Position numbers and translations under genes: made by a program
Notes under the pieces: generated by a model
Database searches by the model: none
Told to the model about the DNA's origin: nothing
What the model saw: only the letters and a program-made list of their open reading frames with translations
Origin: Verrucomicrobiota bacterium
GTDB lineage: Bacteria > Verrucomicrobiota > Verrucomicrobiia > Limisphaerales > JACRJZ01
Length of the DNA: 64,000 nt
Direction of reading: 5' to 3'
NCBI GenBank assembly: GCA_016219875.1
Contig: JACRJZ010000085.1
Coordinates: 1-64,000 of the forward strand
Shown: positions 21,101 through 26,452 of the stretch, in pieces
Numbering within the stretch: the stretch's first letter is position 1
Layout of the letters: every line of letters starts with the position of its first letter

Positions 21101-21534
21101 GTGCCCCGGAAGCGGTATTTGCGGCCGGGGGTCAAATTGGTAAAGGTGATCGCGACGGCGGCGTCGTAGGGGTCCGGGCCGAAGAAAAGAGCACTGGAGG
21201 CCCAGTCGATCCTGCCGGCAAAAATCTGGTCGGCCGGCGTGTCGGTGCGGGGAGACTGCGAAGTCCCGTTGACGCCACTTACCATCCCCACCGAAGTGAT
21301 CGACACTCCGGCCGGCAGTGCTCCGCCGGTGTCGGAGTTCCACAGCGGCCCGCCCACCGTTTCCCCCGCCGTGCCCGATTGGGTCAAAGAGTACGTGGTC
21401 ACGTTGGCGGCGGTGCCCCCGCCGCCGTTGTGGTCGTTGTAAGCGACCCACTGTCCCGTGGCTTGCAGACTCAACAAGATCGTCGCCGTGACGAGCGCCA
21501 GACTCATCCGGCAACGCACAAATAAGGCATTCAT
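9184..21534 (-). CDS. Giant secreted modular protein (LamG, Ig-like, lamin-tail, CotH, beta-helix)
   Basis: A 4116-residue protein with an N-terminal signal peptide (LALVTATILLSLQATG). In order I see Ig-like repeats of the DGDGTVARVDFYSGA type; a LamG/concanavalin-like domain (FTLETWFRWTGDG, about 490-690); six roughly 100-residue Ig-like repeats with VTFSEPVAGVNADDLLING and WSANHGIRDL motifs (about 870-1670), split by a galactose-binding-like insert; a lamin-tail domain (VLINEIMFDP); a CotH-kinase-like domain with HDFDTVLGQGD near 2325; a parallel beta-helix (about 2510-2840); six more lamin-tail domains; Asp-rich calcium-type repeats (DLDGDGMPNDWE); and a C-terminal module ending QRFYRV. 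Probably cell-surface or extracellular, for adhesion or polymer binding. Two repeat elements are embedded in frame (11991 and 12740). Confidence 0.9.
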   Translation of the reverse strand: MNALFVRCRMSLALVTATILLSLQATGQWVAYNDHNGGGGTAANVTTYSLTQSGTAGETVGGPLWNSDTGGALPAGVSITSVGMVSGVNGTSQSPRTDTPADQIFAGRIDWASSALFFGPDPYDAAVAITFTNLTPGRKYRFRGTSIRGNSYAGRWALATLAGASSATPAHLTGTGTPASPGIVTNGWSPYGDALAPVTQAAWNCGENQCGDVIGWDDIVPAGTSFSVICSNYHAVLASGAAVPGGTVQDTYCYAISAFRIEEVLADGPPQITAPMRHQTNVVGTAATFSVGAGGTPPLVHYWYTNNVLALTSGSGAFTSAPLALGSNFLCTVIVSNAVGTATNSAFAWGVANSPPAVSLASPADNATFAAPANISLVAAATDGDGTVARVDFYSGAALLGTVSSSPFNYAWNNVAAGNYTLTVVATDNGGLSATSAPVNISVVASTYGGLEFNGAGSYVTFGMAPALGAAQFTLETWFRWTGDGQVASSGAGGITGIPLLTKGRGESDGNNRDCNYFFGIRPADSVLVADFEDIGSSPNPNNHPVSGMTPVTPGVWHHAAATYDGTNWQLFLDGLPDASAFAGALPRFDSIQHAALGTSLTSDGQPQGFFAGVLDEARIWNYARSEAQIASARFLQIPNASGLVGRWALDEPSGAIAHDSSGNAVDGTLVNGPVWVAGYSFASPPLVALAYPTNGATLFSPGTSTLSASASDLDGTVTNVAFFAGTTKLGDDATAPFEFAWSNPTLGYYALRTVATDNSGLSTTSAVANVVVQNAIVQLTSPTNGASYIAPDPVALEANASDSGGAITLVEFFAGAVKLGQDSTRPFSFSWDSTAGSHVLTAVATASGGIRNTSAPVNITVTPAVTNTVAPTIIGVVPTRGASLSSLTFIQVTFSEIVTNVEAADLLVNGSPATGLSGIGSNFVFSVTPPGLGVVNVTWTTGHGIRDLGRPPFPFNAAGPGATWSYTIVDSTPPVVVAKNPPADAVVTNLTQVAVTFSEPVAGVNADDLLINGNPAISLTGSGTDFTFAFPQPAAGAVSISWAAAHGITDLGSPPNAFDGTGSGATWSYLLDNRVVLVESNSNWQLLKAYAEASSPIDAWRQLGFDDTAWSNAPAPFFYGDPYNGPANPGTPVDDMRGGAYSSIFLRSRFFVPNAAAVSNLFFNFQSDDGCIVWINGFEVLRYNMAGGDIPYDGSAPQAIFEPTQSGAPYLLADLSSYTWTLADGTNVLAVHAFNNQPFSSSDFGFNAQLYAYAADAGATAPRLLSVTPSAGSVFYLTNITVTFTEPVGGVNAGDLLINGVAATSVSGGSSNTSYTFSFAQPAYGAVSVTWAANHGITDFDTAPKPFDGTAAGSTFQYALLNPSAPVVASQNPVASATVTQLTQITVTFSEAVTGVDAADLMVNAVAATGLSGSGSTYTFTFTQPAYGAVNIGWRSAHGIKDLEVPANDFDATRPGCTWSYTLLDQTPPAIAFRNPPASAQVTNLTQLTVTFTEAVSGVDASDLLINGAPASSVSGGGASYTFSFAQPNASVVNVTWSANHGIRDLAASPNSFNATAPGATWSYTTPDTVPPTLANLNPPAYATVRSLSQISVTFTEPVAGLDAADLLINNVPAQSVSGAGAGPYVFQFPAAPNGLVTVTWAVAHGIRDLATPANPFVRNEWAYTVDPNASPVGKVLINEIMFDPLGGNVADEWIELHNVSSDLFNLAGWRFTRGVDFTFPNATIPAGGYLVVAANVAAFQANYPGVANVVGGWIGRLANSDETIELQSLLGEGVDSIHYASEGDWARRERGSGARVVTSITRSGTTATVSLFGHGYTPGDVVQISGADQSQYNGLFTVTSAGSAAFTYNVPGSPASPATGHIFCRLIVDSGSAGWSWFTAAGGFGSSLELINPALPNTAGQNWLASTNLSGTPGAPNSVRATNVPPFLLDVTHFPIVPRSSESVTISARALDELTNGVANVTLFYRNHTANYGANPPAFNVVPMLDDGTHNDGNAGDGLYAATIGAQGNRTIMEFYVQATDLTGLSRTWPAPAWNTNHTFVQRANALYQVDDEAAAANMPFLRIIMTGSESAVFPPADTSSDAQMNATFISMGGDGTKLRYNTGMRIRGAGSRGGLPKNFRVNVPTDNRWNGITEMNLNSRYVHAQLAASVLAQKAGLASADARVVQVRVNGQNLGSVGISFGCYVLVEPIGADWAANHYPLDGEGNVYRASKYPWNANLDYLGTDPAVYFGQTGAGYYKNSNRSENDWTDLFNLTYALSPNTSDADYVQAVSTNVNVEEFFRYFVVVNFFDYMETSIARGVGDDYAMYRGLVDPRFRLIGHDFDTVLGQGDTAGSTSRSLWSMVDSPATGDPSMRANFLERFMRHPAFAPTYFRLYKQQLDTTFSPAQAAPLLDQMLGTWAAGALPAMKLFVTNRHSYLLGQIPLALTVESTLPTANGYLYTTAGSATLSGYGNIIDTRRVRVNGALADWTAWQGRWNYTAPLQPGLNRVLVQAFNSNDVEIARASVEIWRDGVAGTITSGIIASDTAWSAANGPYNVTGNVTVNNGATLTIQAGTTVFFGSGVNLTVANGGRLRAEGTETALIRFARVPGGANWGGLTVNGGATSPETRIAYAHFEGNGSTAIHSTSGTVFLDHLTFGNTAVQYVSLDGSSFVVQDCVFPTATAGFELVHGTAGIKAAGRGLFLRNFFGAAIGYNDVIDFTGGNRPGPILQFLHNVFIGTGDDHLDLDSTDAWIEGNIFLHAHKNGSPDTASAVSGGADNADTSQVTIIGNLIYDCDQAAMAKQGNFFTLLNNTIVHQTHQGGLDTDGAVVCLADDGTVEGAGMYLEGNIVYDAEKLVRNLTSATVTFTNNLLPLTWAGPGGGNFIADPLFHYVPQLAETTGFTSWSQAQVLRHWFSLRADSPAAGRGPNATDLGAPLQRFNASTLQLLSGVSLSGEPSGVTRRTTATLTVGQNAAGSGIPTAGWPNGSGYTHYQWRLDGGAWSAETPIRTPISLSGLSSGPHTVEARGRRDAGFYQNDAVYGTDASVTVSRTWTVNPTASPVRLSEILAANAGAVTHSNTTPDLIELYNDSSAPFDLSGVRLTDDPQVPGKFMFPEGASIPANGYLVVYANNPDGTPGHHLGFNLNQQGEAVYLYDAVQNGGALLDSVSFGPQITDLSIGRLASLSDPMGEGQGEGWALTVPTFGAPNRAAALGDPTRLRINEWLALGQMPFDNDFIELYNADPLPVSLGGLFLSDEILGQPGRHQLASLSFIPGRGYLRYIADADPAQGPDHLNFSLSAEQGALGLYLPDLRIVDLVLYQPQFLNMSQGRSPNGSTSVAYFDQPTPGAPNPLVTATPQGNALVLNEVLAINATLTVTVGTNVVTPDWVELYNGTANTIALADFSLTDDPLQARRWVFPSGTQLAPAGYLRVLCSSSLPASTNQQPNLNTGFGLNGNGGSVYLFDSLANGGSLLSAITYGLQVADLSIGRVPSGGTNWTLTVPTPATANTAVPTLADVANLKVNEWMADPGPGQDDWFEIYNPNPQPVALGGLWLSDDLNLRTKHQIAALSFLGVATNAWAKFVADGNTGAGADHVGFSLRAAGEAVGISTIGGALIDGYAFAAQEQGVSEGRFPDGGSTVVRFPGTESPGASNYRRLTDVVINEALTHTDLPLEDAIELRNLTAQPIDLSGWWLSDDNGTLQKYQLPFPTLLPANSFLVVYETAFTNRDLTAVPFSLSSKGDEVVLSASAGGQLTGWRTSVKFGAAENSVSFGRYVTSVGKEEFVAMSARTFGADDPATPAEFRTGTGRTNAYPKVGPVVISEIMYHPPDLGTNDNVRDEFIELHNRTTVPVTLYDPNYRTNTWHLRDGVDFDFPTNLVIPAGGYLLVVSFNPTLDPVTLAAFRANYGLGTNVPIVGPYLGKLDNGGEAIELKKPDAPNTNDVPYILVEQVKYADAAPWDPLADGGGFSLQRVTASLFGDDPANWTALAPTPGSGQSVNPDLDGDGMPNDWETAYGLNPNSSLDANQDADGDGLTNLQEYLAGTIPNDPTSGLKLQIVASGLGAETNAVFNFQGVAAKTYTVQFSGALPGGWSNLINLDARPVTGLVWITNQVPSGTGQRFYRVLTPRQP
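11991..12030. repeat. Family F palindrome inside the giant gene
   Basis: The CCCTCACCC...CCCATCGGATCGGAGAGGG unit of the 5486 and 5600 elements is present in-frame and encodes SLSDPMGEGQGEGW at about residue 3175, replacing the GRVPSGGTNW-type turn found in the equivalent place of a sister lamin-tail domain. Confidence 0.8.
12740..12773. repeat. Four-fold 8-bp tandem repeat inside the giant gene
   Basis: The unit TTGAAGCG is repeated four times and is translated on the minus strand as LQRFNASTLQ (about residue 2925), between the beta-helix and the next Ig/lamin-tail modules. The same unit occurs at both ends of hemY. Confidence 0.85.
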
Positions 21535-21700
21535 GCGACGATTGTGTGACGGACTCGAGGAAAGGGAAGTCGAATTTCAAGTCCGGCCAGCACGATCTTC
21601 AGTCCCGTCAAGCGCCGCTTGGAACGCGGTCTTCCCCGCCGGCTGCTTCGTTTCGGCTTGGCCTGTAACGGCGGGGCTCCGGCCTGCCGCTACGGGATTT

Positions 21701-24364
21701 TCAATCGACTCCTTTGACGCGATAAAACCGCTGCGTCCGCGCGGTCGCGTTGGTGTCGGTGGCGGTGAGGATTCCGCCGGTGCCAATCAAGTTAGTTATC
21801 GCGGACGACCACGCACTGCTCACGAGGTCGCTGGCGGCTTCCAGGCTGTAGAGGCTTCCTGCCAACGTGGTGAAGCGGACCACGAGATTGCCGTTCACCA
21901 GCGACACCGCCGTAATCTTCGGGCGGGCGACGATTTCGTCGGCGCCGAGGTCGGCCCCGGTTCCTTGCGGACGGGTCTCGCCATCGAGGTCATTCGTCAC
22001 CGACGCCAGCAGCGGCGCCTTGTCGATGGCATTGGTAGCCGAGGGCAGCAGGTGGAGGTCGGCCGCCGCCGGATTCACGAACCAGTTGGAGTTGGCCGTC
22101 AGCAAGTTGGTGGTGAGCGTGGCCGTGGCGCTGTCGCGCAGGTGGATCGGGGCGTCGGCCAGGTTGTGGCGCGCGGCGCCGCCGGTGGTGTCGGCGAAGC
22201 GGAACTCGACCGCGTAAGACACATTGCTGTTCACCAGCACCGTGTTGTGGTCGATGGCTGTGCCCGGAGAATTCCAGGCCAGGATTGCGGCGTCGGAACT
22301 CGCCCGGCGCGCCGCGCTCATCAGGCCGGGCGTGAGATAGACGAAGTTGTTGCGGATCACTCCGCCGGCATGGTCCGGTGAGCCGTTGTTCTCCAGGCCG
22401 TAGGCGATGGCGCGGTCCACGTTGATGAAGACGTTCCGCTCCGTCACCGTGTCGGCGGAGCGCCGCCACATGAGCACGGCGGGATTCCACAGATACGCGG
22501 CGGTGTCTGGGTTGTGCAGGTCTTTGAAGACGTTGCCGCGGACGATCCAGTTCCGGGCGGCGTGCGCGCTGATACCGTTGAAGTAGCCGACGCCCGCGCC
22601 GTGATCGGTGGAGGGCGGCCCCGACAGGTATTCGAGCCAGCACCACTCGACGACGCCGCGGTTCACGCCGTTGGTGACGGCGGAGACGTTGGCTTTGATG
22701 AACTGGGAGCCGGCGTTCAGCAGCTTCACGCTGTAGAGGCGCGGAGATTGCGCGCCGGGATTGAAGATGACGCTGTTGTCGTAGGTGTCGCGGATGGTGA
22801 GGTGCGCGATCGTGGTGTTGGTGCCGTTGGACCAAATGCCGAACAGCACGCCGCCGTGGCTGGCGTTGTCCATGCCTCGGCCTGCGAGCACCACGTTCGT
22901 GCAGCCGGCGGCGCCGCGGAGGGTGACGTTATTGCGGCCATTCACATAGAGGCTGCTGGTGAGCACGTAAGTGCCGTCGGCCAGGAGGATCGTGTCGCCG
23001 TGCCGCAGGCTGCCCATCGCGGCCTGAAGTTGCGGCTCGGTGGCGACCGGCACGAGGCGCGTCCCCGTGAGCGGCAGGGGCGGCGCCTCGCACGCGCGGC
23101 AGGCGGCAGGCACGCGGATTTCATAGACGTCGATGCGTGGCTCTTCACCGTAGTTCTGGGCGAGATAGAGGCGTCCCGTCGCGGGATCGAAGCCGGCGCC
23201 AGCCAGATCGGCCTCGCCGCTGGTGTCGAGGTCGTCGAGCGACCAGACCTGATACGGGACCACCTCCCAGGGCTGCTTCTCGCCGCGCTTCACTTGGACC
23301 AACTCGTTGGCATCGTAGGCCCAGACTTGGTGCTGGTAAGGATAGGCATGCGTCCCTTTGGAACTGTCGGCCGGATCGTAACAGTCGCCGCCGCTGGCCC
23401 CGCCCGTGCCGTAGCAGTAAGGGCCGGTGCCGTGCCGCCCGATGAAGAGCACGCTGCGGCTCTGTGGCGGGAACGCGAGGCCGGCGAAATGCGTCGCCAA
23501 GTTAAAGAGCGGATTCTGGCTGTTTTCCAGCGCGAGCGGATGCGCCAGCGGGTAGAACAGGACCGTGGCGCCGGGAATCGGATTCGACACGCCAACCGCA
23601 TCGGGATCGAACACCGTCGCGGCTGGTCCCGCCGAACTGCAACTGATGATGGCGAGGCCGCCGTTGCCCGTCAGCGCGGGACCGCCGAACAGTGCGCGCC
23701 ACTCGATGGGAATGGGCGTCAGGTAGCCGCCCAGCGAACGTGGGTTCGCCGCGGCGGTCATCGGATAAAGCCCTTGGAAGTCGTTGGAGACCGACAAGTC
23801 CAACCCGGAGCGACCGTGGGAATTCACCTGGACGCACGCGCCGTCGTAGTAGATCGCAGCACCAACGATGAGCCGGCCATTGTAGGGCAACATCCCATAC
23901 ACGAAACCATCGCCGTCGAGGCTGCCGAACCGGCCGTCGGTCACGTCGGCGAACGGCTGCAGCACCCTGGCCACGGGGAGGCTTTCCCAGTCGCGGCTGT
24001 TCACCAACTCCGACGGGACCTCCACCTGGGCCACTTGTCCGGGATACCACGCGTGGCCTTCCAGGAAGAGCGTCTGCTGGCTGGTGACTGGGTCGAGATA
24101 TGGCGTGACCGCGTGTCCGCCGTAGCCGAAGCGGGAGCCGCCGAAATCGCCTTGCGGCAAGGCGAACGCGCCCAGGTAGGTGAAGTGGGTCTTCCGCACG
24201 AGCGGCAACTGGCTCGGTTCCACGGTGGCCGAGACGGACTTCAGGCCCGCCAGCCCGAGCCAAGCCACGGTGGCGGCGACCATGAGGTGTCGCCATCGGT
24301 GGGAGGTGAAGAGTGCCAGAGCCTGAGATCGAGAAACGCCGGCTGGTTTCGCGCTGGTTGTCAT
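21701..24364 (-). CDS. Secreted beta-helix protein with an unassigned N-terminal domain
   Basis: An 887-residue exported protein; an N-terminal hydrophobic stretch (LMVAATVAWLGLAG) serves as signal after a long basic start. Residues about 50-445 form an unassigned domain rich in Gly and aromatic residues (LPQGDFGGSRFGYGGHAVTPY; FIGRHGTGPYCYGTGG), perhaps a beta-propeller. From about 455 it is a right-handed parallel beta-helix (ILLADGTYVLTSSLYVNGRN; GRGMDNASHGG) like polysaccharide lyase or pectate-lyase-fold proteins; no lyase active site can be assigned. The last 70 residues match the C-terminal module of the giant protein, ending QRFYRVKGVD. It lies 166 bp upstream of the giant gene on the same strand. 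Confidence 0.85.
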   Translation of the reverse strand: MTTSAKPAGVSRSQALALFTSHRWRHLMVAATVAWLGLAGLKSVSATVEPSQLPLVRKTHFTYLGAFALPQGDFGGSRFGYGGHAVTPYLDPVTSQQTLFLEGHAWYPGQVAQVEVPSELVNSRDWESLPVARVLQPFADVTDGRFGSLDGDGFVYGMLPYNGRLIVGAAIYYDGACVQVNSHGRSGLDLSVSNDFQGLYPMTAAANPRSLGGYLTPIPIEWRALFGGPALTGNGGLAIISCSSAGPAATVFDPDAVGVSNPIPGATVLFYPLAHPLALENSQNPLFNLATHFAGLAFPPQSRSVLFIGRHGTGPYCYGTGGASGGDCYDPADSSKGTHAYPYQHQVWAYDANELVQVKRGEKQPWEVVPYQVWSLDDLDTSGEADLAGAGFDPATGRLYLAQNYGEEPRIDVYEIRVPAACRACEAPPLPLTGTRLVPVATEPQLQAAMGSLRHGDTILLADGTYVLTSSLYVNGRNNVTLRGAAGCTNVVLAGRGMDNASHGGVLFGIWSNGTNTTIAHLTIRDTYDNSVIFNPGAQSPRLYSVKLLNAGSQFIKANVSAVTNGVNRGVVEWCWLEYLSGPPSTDHGAGVGYFNGISAHAARNWIVRGNVFKDLHNPDTAAYLWNPAVLMWRRSADTVTERNVFINVDRAIAYGLENNGSPDHAGGVIRNNFVYLTPGLMSAARRASSDAAILAWNSPGTAIDHNTVLVNSNVSYAVEFRFADTTGGAARHNLADAPIHLRDSATATLTTNLLTANSNWFVNPAAADLHLLPSATNAIDKAPLLASVTNDLDGETRPQGTGADLGADEIVARPKITAVSLVNGNLVVRFTTLAGSLYSLEAASDLVSSAWSSAITNLIGTGGILTATDTNATARTQRFYRVKGVD

Positions 24365-24448
24365 ACGAGGAATGGACGTCCGCGTCGTGCTCAGACTTCA
24401 TCACGCGATGCCCTCGTCTCGTCGCGCCGAAAGTTTGCGCGACAGCGG

Positions 24449-24583
24449 CGTAGCGCCGGTTTTCCAACCGGCGACGCGCTCGAATGGGACCGGCCTGGAA
24501 CCCTCGTGCGGCGTCTTGGAGCTTCGTCGGCTCGCCGGTTGGAAAACCGGCGATACGGCAGACTCGAAAGTCTGCGCTACGGA
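24449..24583. repeat. Palindromic element, family C copy 1
   Basis: Contains TAGCGCCGGTTTTCCAACCGGCG on the left, GCCGGTTGGAAAACCGGCG on the right, then CAGACTCGAAAGTCTGCGCTACGG. Each sub-hairpin is itself palindromic. It fills the divergent gap 24365-24675 between the beta-helix and Nudix genes, where no gene is seen. Confidence 0.85.
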
Positions 24584-24675
24584 CACCATGAGACGGAACT
24601 TGAGGCATCCCGCCTCCCACCTGTCCCGCTTCTCCCGCCCTTGCCCTGCCCGGCGTTCCCTGCTTCACTCCGCGC

Positions 24676-25200
24676 GTGGCGCTGCCATACACGATTTCCA
24701 CGCTGCTCTATTGCTTCAGCGAGCGCGACGAGGTCCTGCTGCTCGAGCGGGCGCAGGAGCCGAACCTCGGCCTCTGGAGCCCCTGCGGCGGCAAGCTCAA
24801 AATGGACACCGGCGAATCGCCCTACGCCTGTGCCTGCCGCGAGGCACGCGAGGAACTGGGAATCGCCCTCGCGCCCCGCGACCTGCACCTGACGGGCTTG
24901 GTCAGCGAACACGGTTACCAGGGCCAGAGCCACTGGCTGATGTTCCTCTTTGAAGTGAAGCGGCGGCTCACCACTTGTCCGCCGCCGATGCACGAAGGCC
25001 GCTTCGCTTTCTTCGCCAAAGAGCAGGTCGCGTCCCTGCGAGTTCCCCAAACCGACCGCGAGCAACTCTGGCCGCTGTTCTGGCAACACCGCGGAGGCTT
25101 CTTCGCCGCGCATTGCCACTGCCACGCCGATGGCCGCAACGAATGGACCGTGGAGGAACTCCAGCCTCCCGCGCTTCGAGCCGGGAACGTTGAACGTTGA
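24676..25200 (+). CDS. Nudix hydrolase
   Basis: A 174-residue putative nucleoside-diphosphate-type pyrophosphohydrolase. The Nudix box reads GGKLKMDTGESPYACACREAREELGI in part (G..GE..REAREELGI, about residues 37-62), with the GG-to-GE spacing two residues longer than the standard form. The C-terminal extension is rich in His, Cys and Trp (FFAAHCHCHADGRNEW). The start is a GTG at 24676; no better ATG is in frame. A short tandem tract (GAACGTTGAACGTTGAAC) at its stop separates it from tadA. Confidence 0.82.
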   Translation: MALPYTISTLLYCFSERDEVLLLERAQEPNLGLWSPCGGKLKMDTGESPYACACREAREELGIALAPRDLHLTGLVSEHGYQGQSHWLMFLFEVKRRLTTCPPPMHEGRFAFFAKEQVASLRVPQTDREQLWPLFWQHRGGFFAAHCHCHADGRNEWTVEELQPPALRAGNVER

Positions 25201-25221
25201 ACTTGGAGCTTGGAACTTCCC

Positions 25222-25710
25222 GTGGCCTCCGAACCCATCATCGACCTCGAAAGCGACCACTACTTCATGGGCGAAGCCTTGCGCCAGGCCGCCAAAGCCG
25301 GCGCGGCGGAGGAAGTGCCGGTGGGCGCGGTCATCGTGCGCGACGGCCGGATCATCGCCCGCGCCTTCAATCAGGTGGAGTTGCTCAAGGACGCCACTGC
25401 GCACGCCGAGATGCTGGCGATCACGCAAGCGGAAGGGGCCGTCGGCGACTGGCGGCTCACCGATTGCACGCTCTACGTCACGAAGGAGCCGTGTCCGATG
25501 TGCGCCGGCGCCATCGTCCACGTGCGCTTGGCCCGCGTGGTTTTTGGCGCCTCCGATTCCAAAGGCGGCGCGGCCGGCAGCATCATCAACCTGCTCCAGA
25601 TGCCCACGCTCAACCATCGCAGTGAGATCACGGTTGGCGTGCGGGAAGAGGAATGCCGCGGGCTGCTGCGGGCGTTCTTCCAGGCGCAGCGGGCGAAAGC
25701 GGGGAACTGA
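25222..25710 (+). CDS. tadA: tRNA-specific adenosine deaminase
   Basis: Deaminates A34 to inosine in tRNA-Arg(ACG). The cytidine-deaminase-fold zinc site is complete: H61-A-E63 (ATAHAEM) and PCPMC with C91 and C94. The motif GRIIARAFNQVE before the HAE and FGASDSKGGAAGS after PCPMC are typical of TadA. I take GTG at 25222 as start, giving 162 residues, close to family length. The gene follows the Nudix gene by 21 bp on the same strand. Confidence 0.93.
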   Translation: MASEPIIDLESDHYFMGEALRQAAKAGAAEEVPVGAVIVRDGRIIARAFNQVELLKDATAHAEMLAITQAEGAVGDWRLTDCTLYVTKEPCPMCAGAIVHVRLARVVFGASDSKGGAAGSIINLLQMPTLNHRSEITVGVREEECRGLLRAFFQAQRAKAGN

Positions 25711-25731
25711 GCCAGAACAATGCAGTTGAAC

Positions 25732-25895
25732 CACGAAAGACACGAAAAACACGAAAGGGGAACCGAAGCCATCCGCGGGCGCGAAAGATCAGAGCGGGAA
25801 TCCAGCGCGGCCACCTTTTGGTGGAGCCGGGCACGTCCAGGTCAGACCCGGTGGCGGCCTTTCTTTTCGTGTGTTTCGTGTCTTTCGTGGTTCCC
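25732..25895. repeat. CACGAAAGA/TCTTTCGTG inverted repeat element
   Basis: Tandem CACGAAAGACACGAAAAACACGAAA on the left is answered by TTTCGTGTGTTTCGTGTCTTTCGTG on the right, about 115 bp apart. It lies between the convergent ends of tadA and the pterin dehydratase gene. Confidence 0.85.
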
Positions 25896-25923
25896 TCAAT
25901 TGCATGGACACGGCTGAGCCGGA

Positions 25924-26220
25924 TCACTTCCGCGTCCGCTGGCCCGTCAGTTGGTCGAACTTCGCAGCCAACTCAAAATCCTTCGCCGTCAACCCGCCCT
26001 CGTCATGGGTCGTCAAGGCGAGCCGGACTTTGTTCCAGCGGATGTCGATGTCGGGATGATGCCAGGCGCGTTCGGCCAGCTTGGCCACGGCGTCCACGAA
26101 TTGGATCGCGGCCGGGAAATCCTCGAACTCGTAGGTGCGGGAAATGACGGCGCCATGCTTGGTCCACGCCGGCACCGCGGCGAGCGCCGCTTTGATTTGC
26201 TGAGCGTTCAGTTTTGCCAT
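25924..26220 (-). CDS. phhB: 4a-hydroxytetrahydrobiopterin (pterin-4a-carbinolamine) dehydratase
   Basis: A 98-residue single-domain protein of normal length for the family, dehydrating 4a-hydroxytetrahydropterin. The active-site segment is AERAWHHPDIDIRWNKV with the His-His-Pro triad, followed by LTTHDEGGLTAKDFELA in which the third conserved His is present. No aromatic amino acid hydroxylase gene is in the window. The ATG at 26220 is chosen; an in-frame ATG six codons upstream is less likely. Confidence 0.93.
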   Translation of the reverse strand: MAKLNAQQIKAALAAVPAWTKHGAVISRTYEFEDFPAAIQFVDAVAKLAERAWHHPDIDIRWNKVRLALTTHDEGGLTAKDFELAAKFDQLTGQRTRK

Positions 26221-26349
26221 AGGGCAGCAGTATGCCACAGCTTGGCCGCGCCGCTCAGGGCCGATTCGAGAAGGATCCCTGAACGGCCCCGAGGCGCTGG
26301 ATTTTTCACTTGGCTAAACCCCAAATCCACCGAACAGTTCGGGCGTCGT

Positions 26350-26425
26350 GGTCCCGTAGCTCAAATGGATAGAGCAGCGGTTTCCTAAACCGCGGATCCC
26401 CGTTCAATTCGGGGCGGGGCTACCA
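26350..26425 (+). tRNA. tRNA-Arg (anticodon CCU)
   Basis: A 76-base cloverleaf: acceptor GGTCCCG/CGGGGCT (two G-U pairs), D arm GCTC/GAGC, anticodon arm GCGGT-TTCCTAA-ACCGC with anticodon CCT, T arm CCCCG-TTCAATT-CGGGG, discriminator A and an encoded CCA end. It reads AGG codons. It stands alone on the plus strand between the pterin dehydratase and radical SAM genes. Confidence 0.95.
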
Positions 26426-26452
26426 ACCAGTTGCGGATCAGGGCGGGATGAC

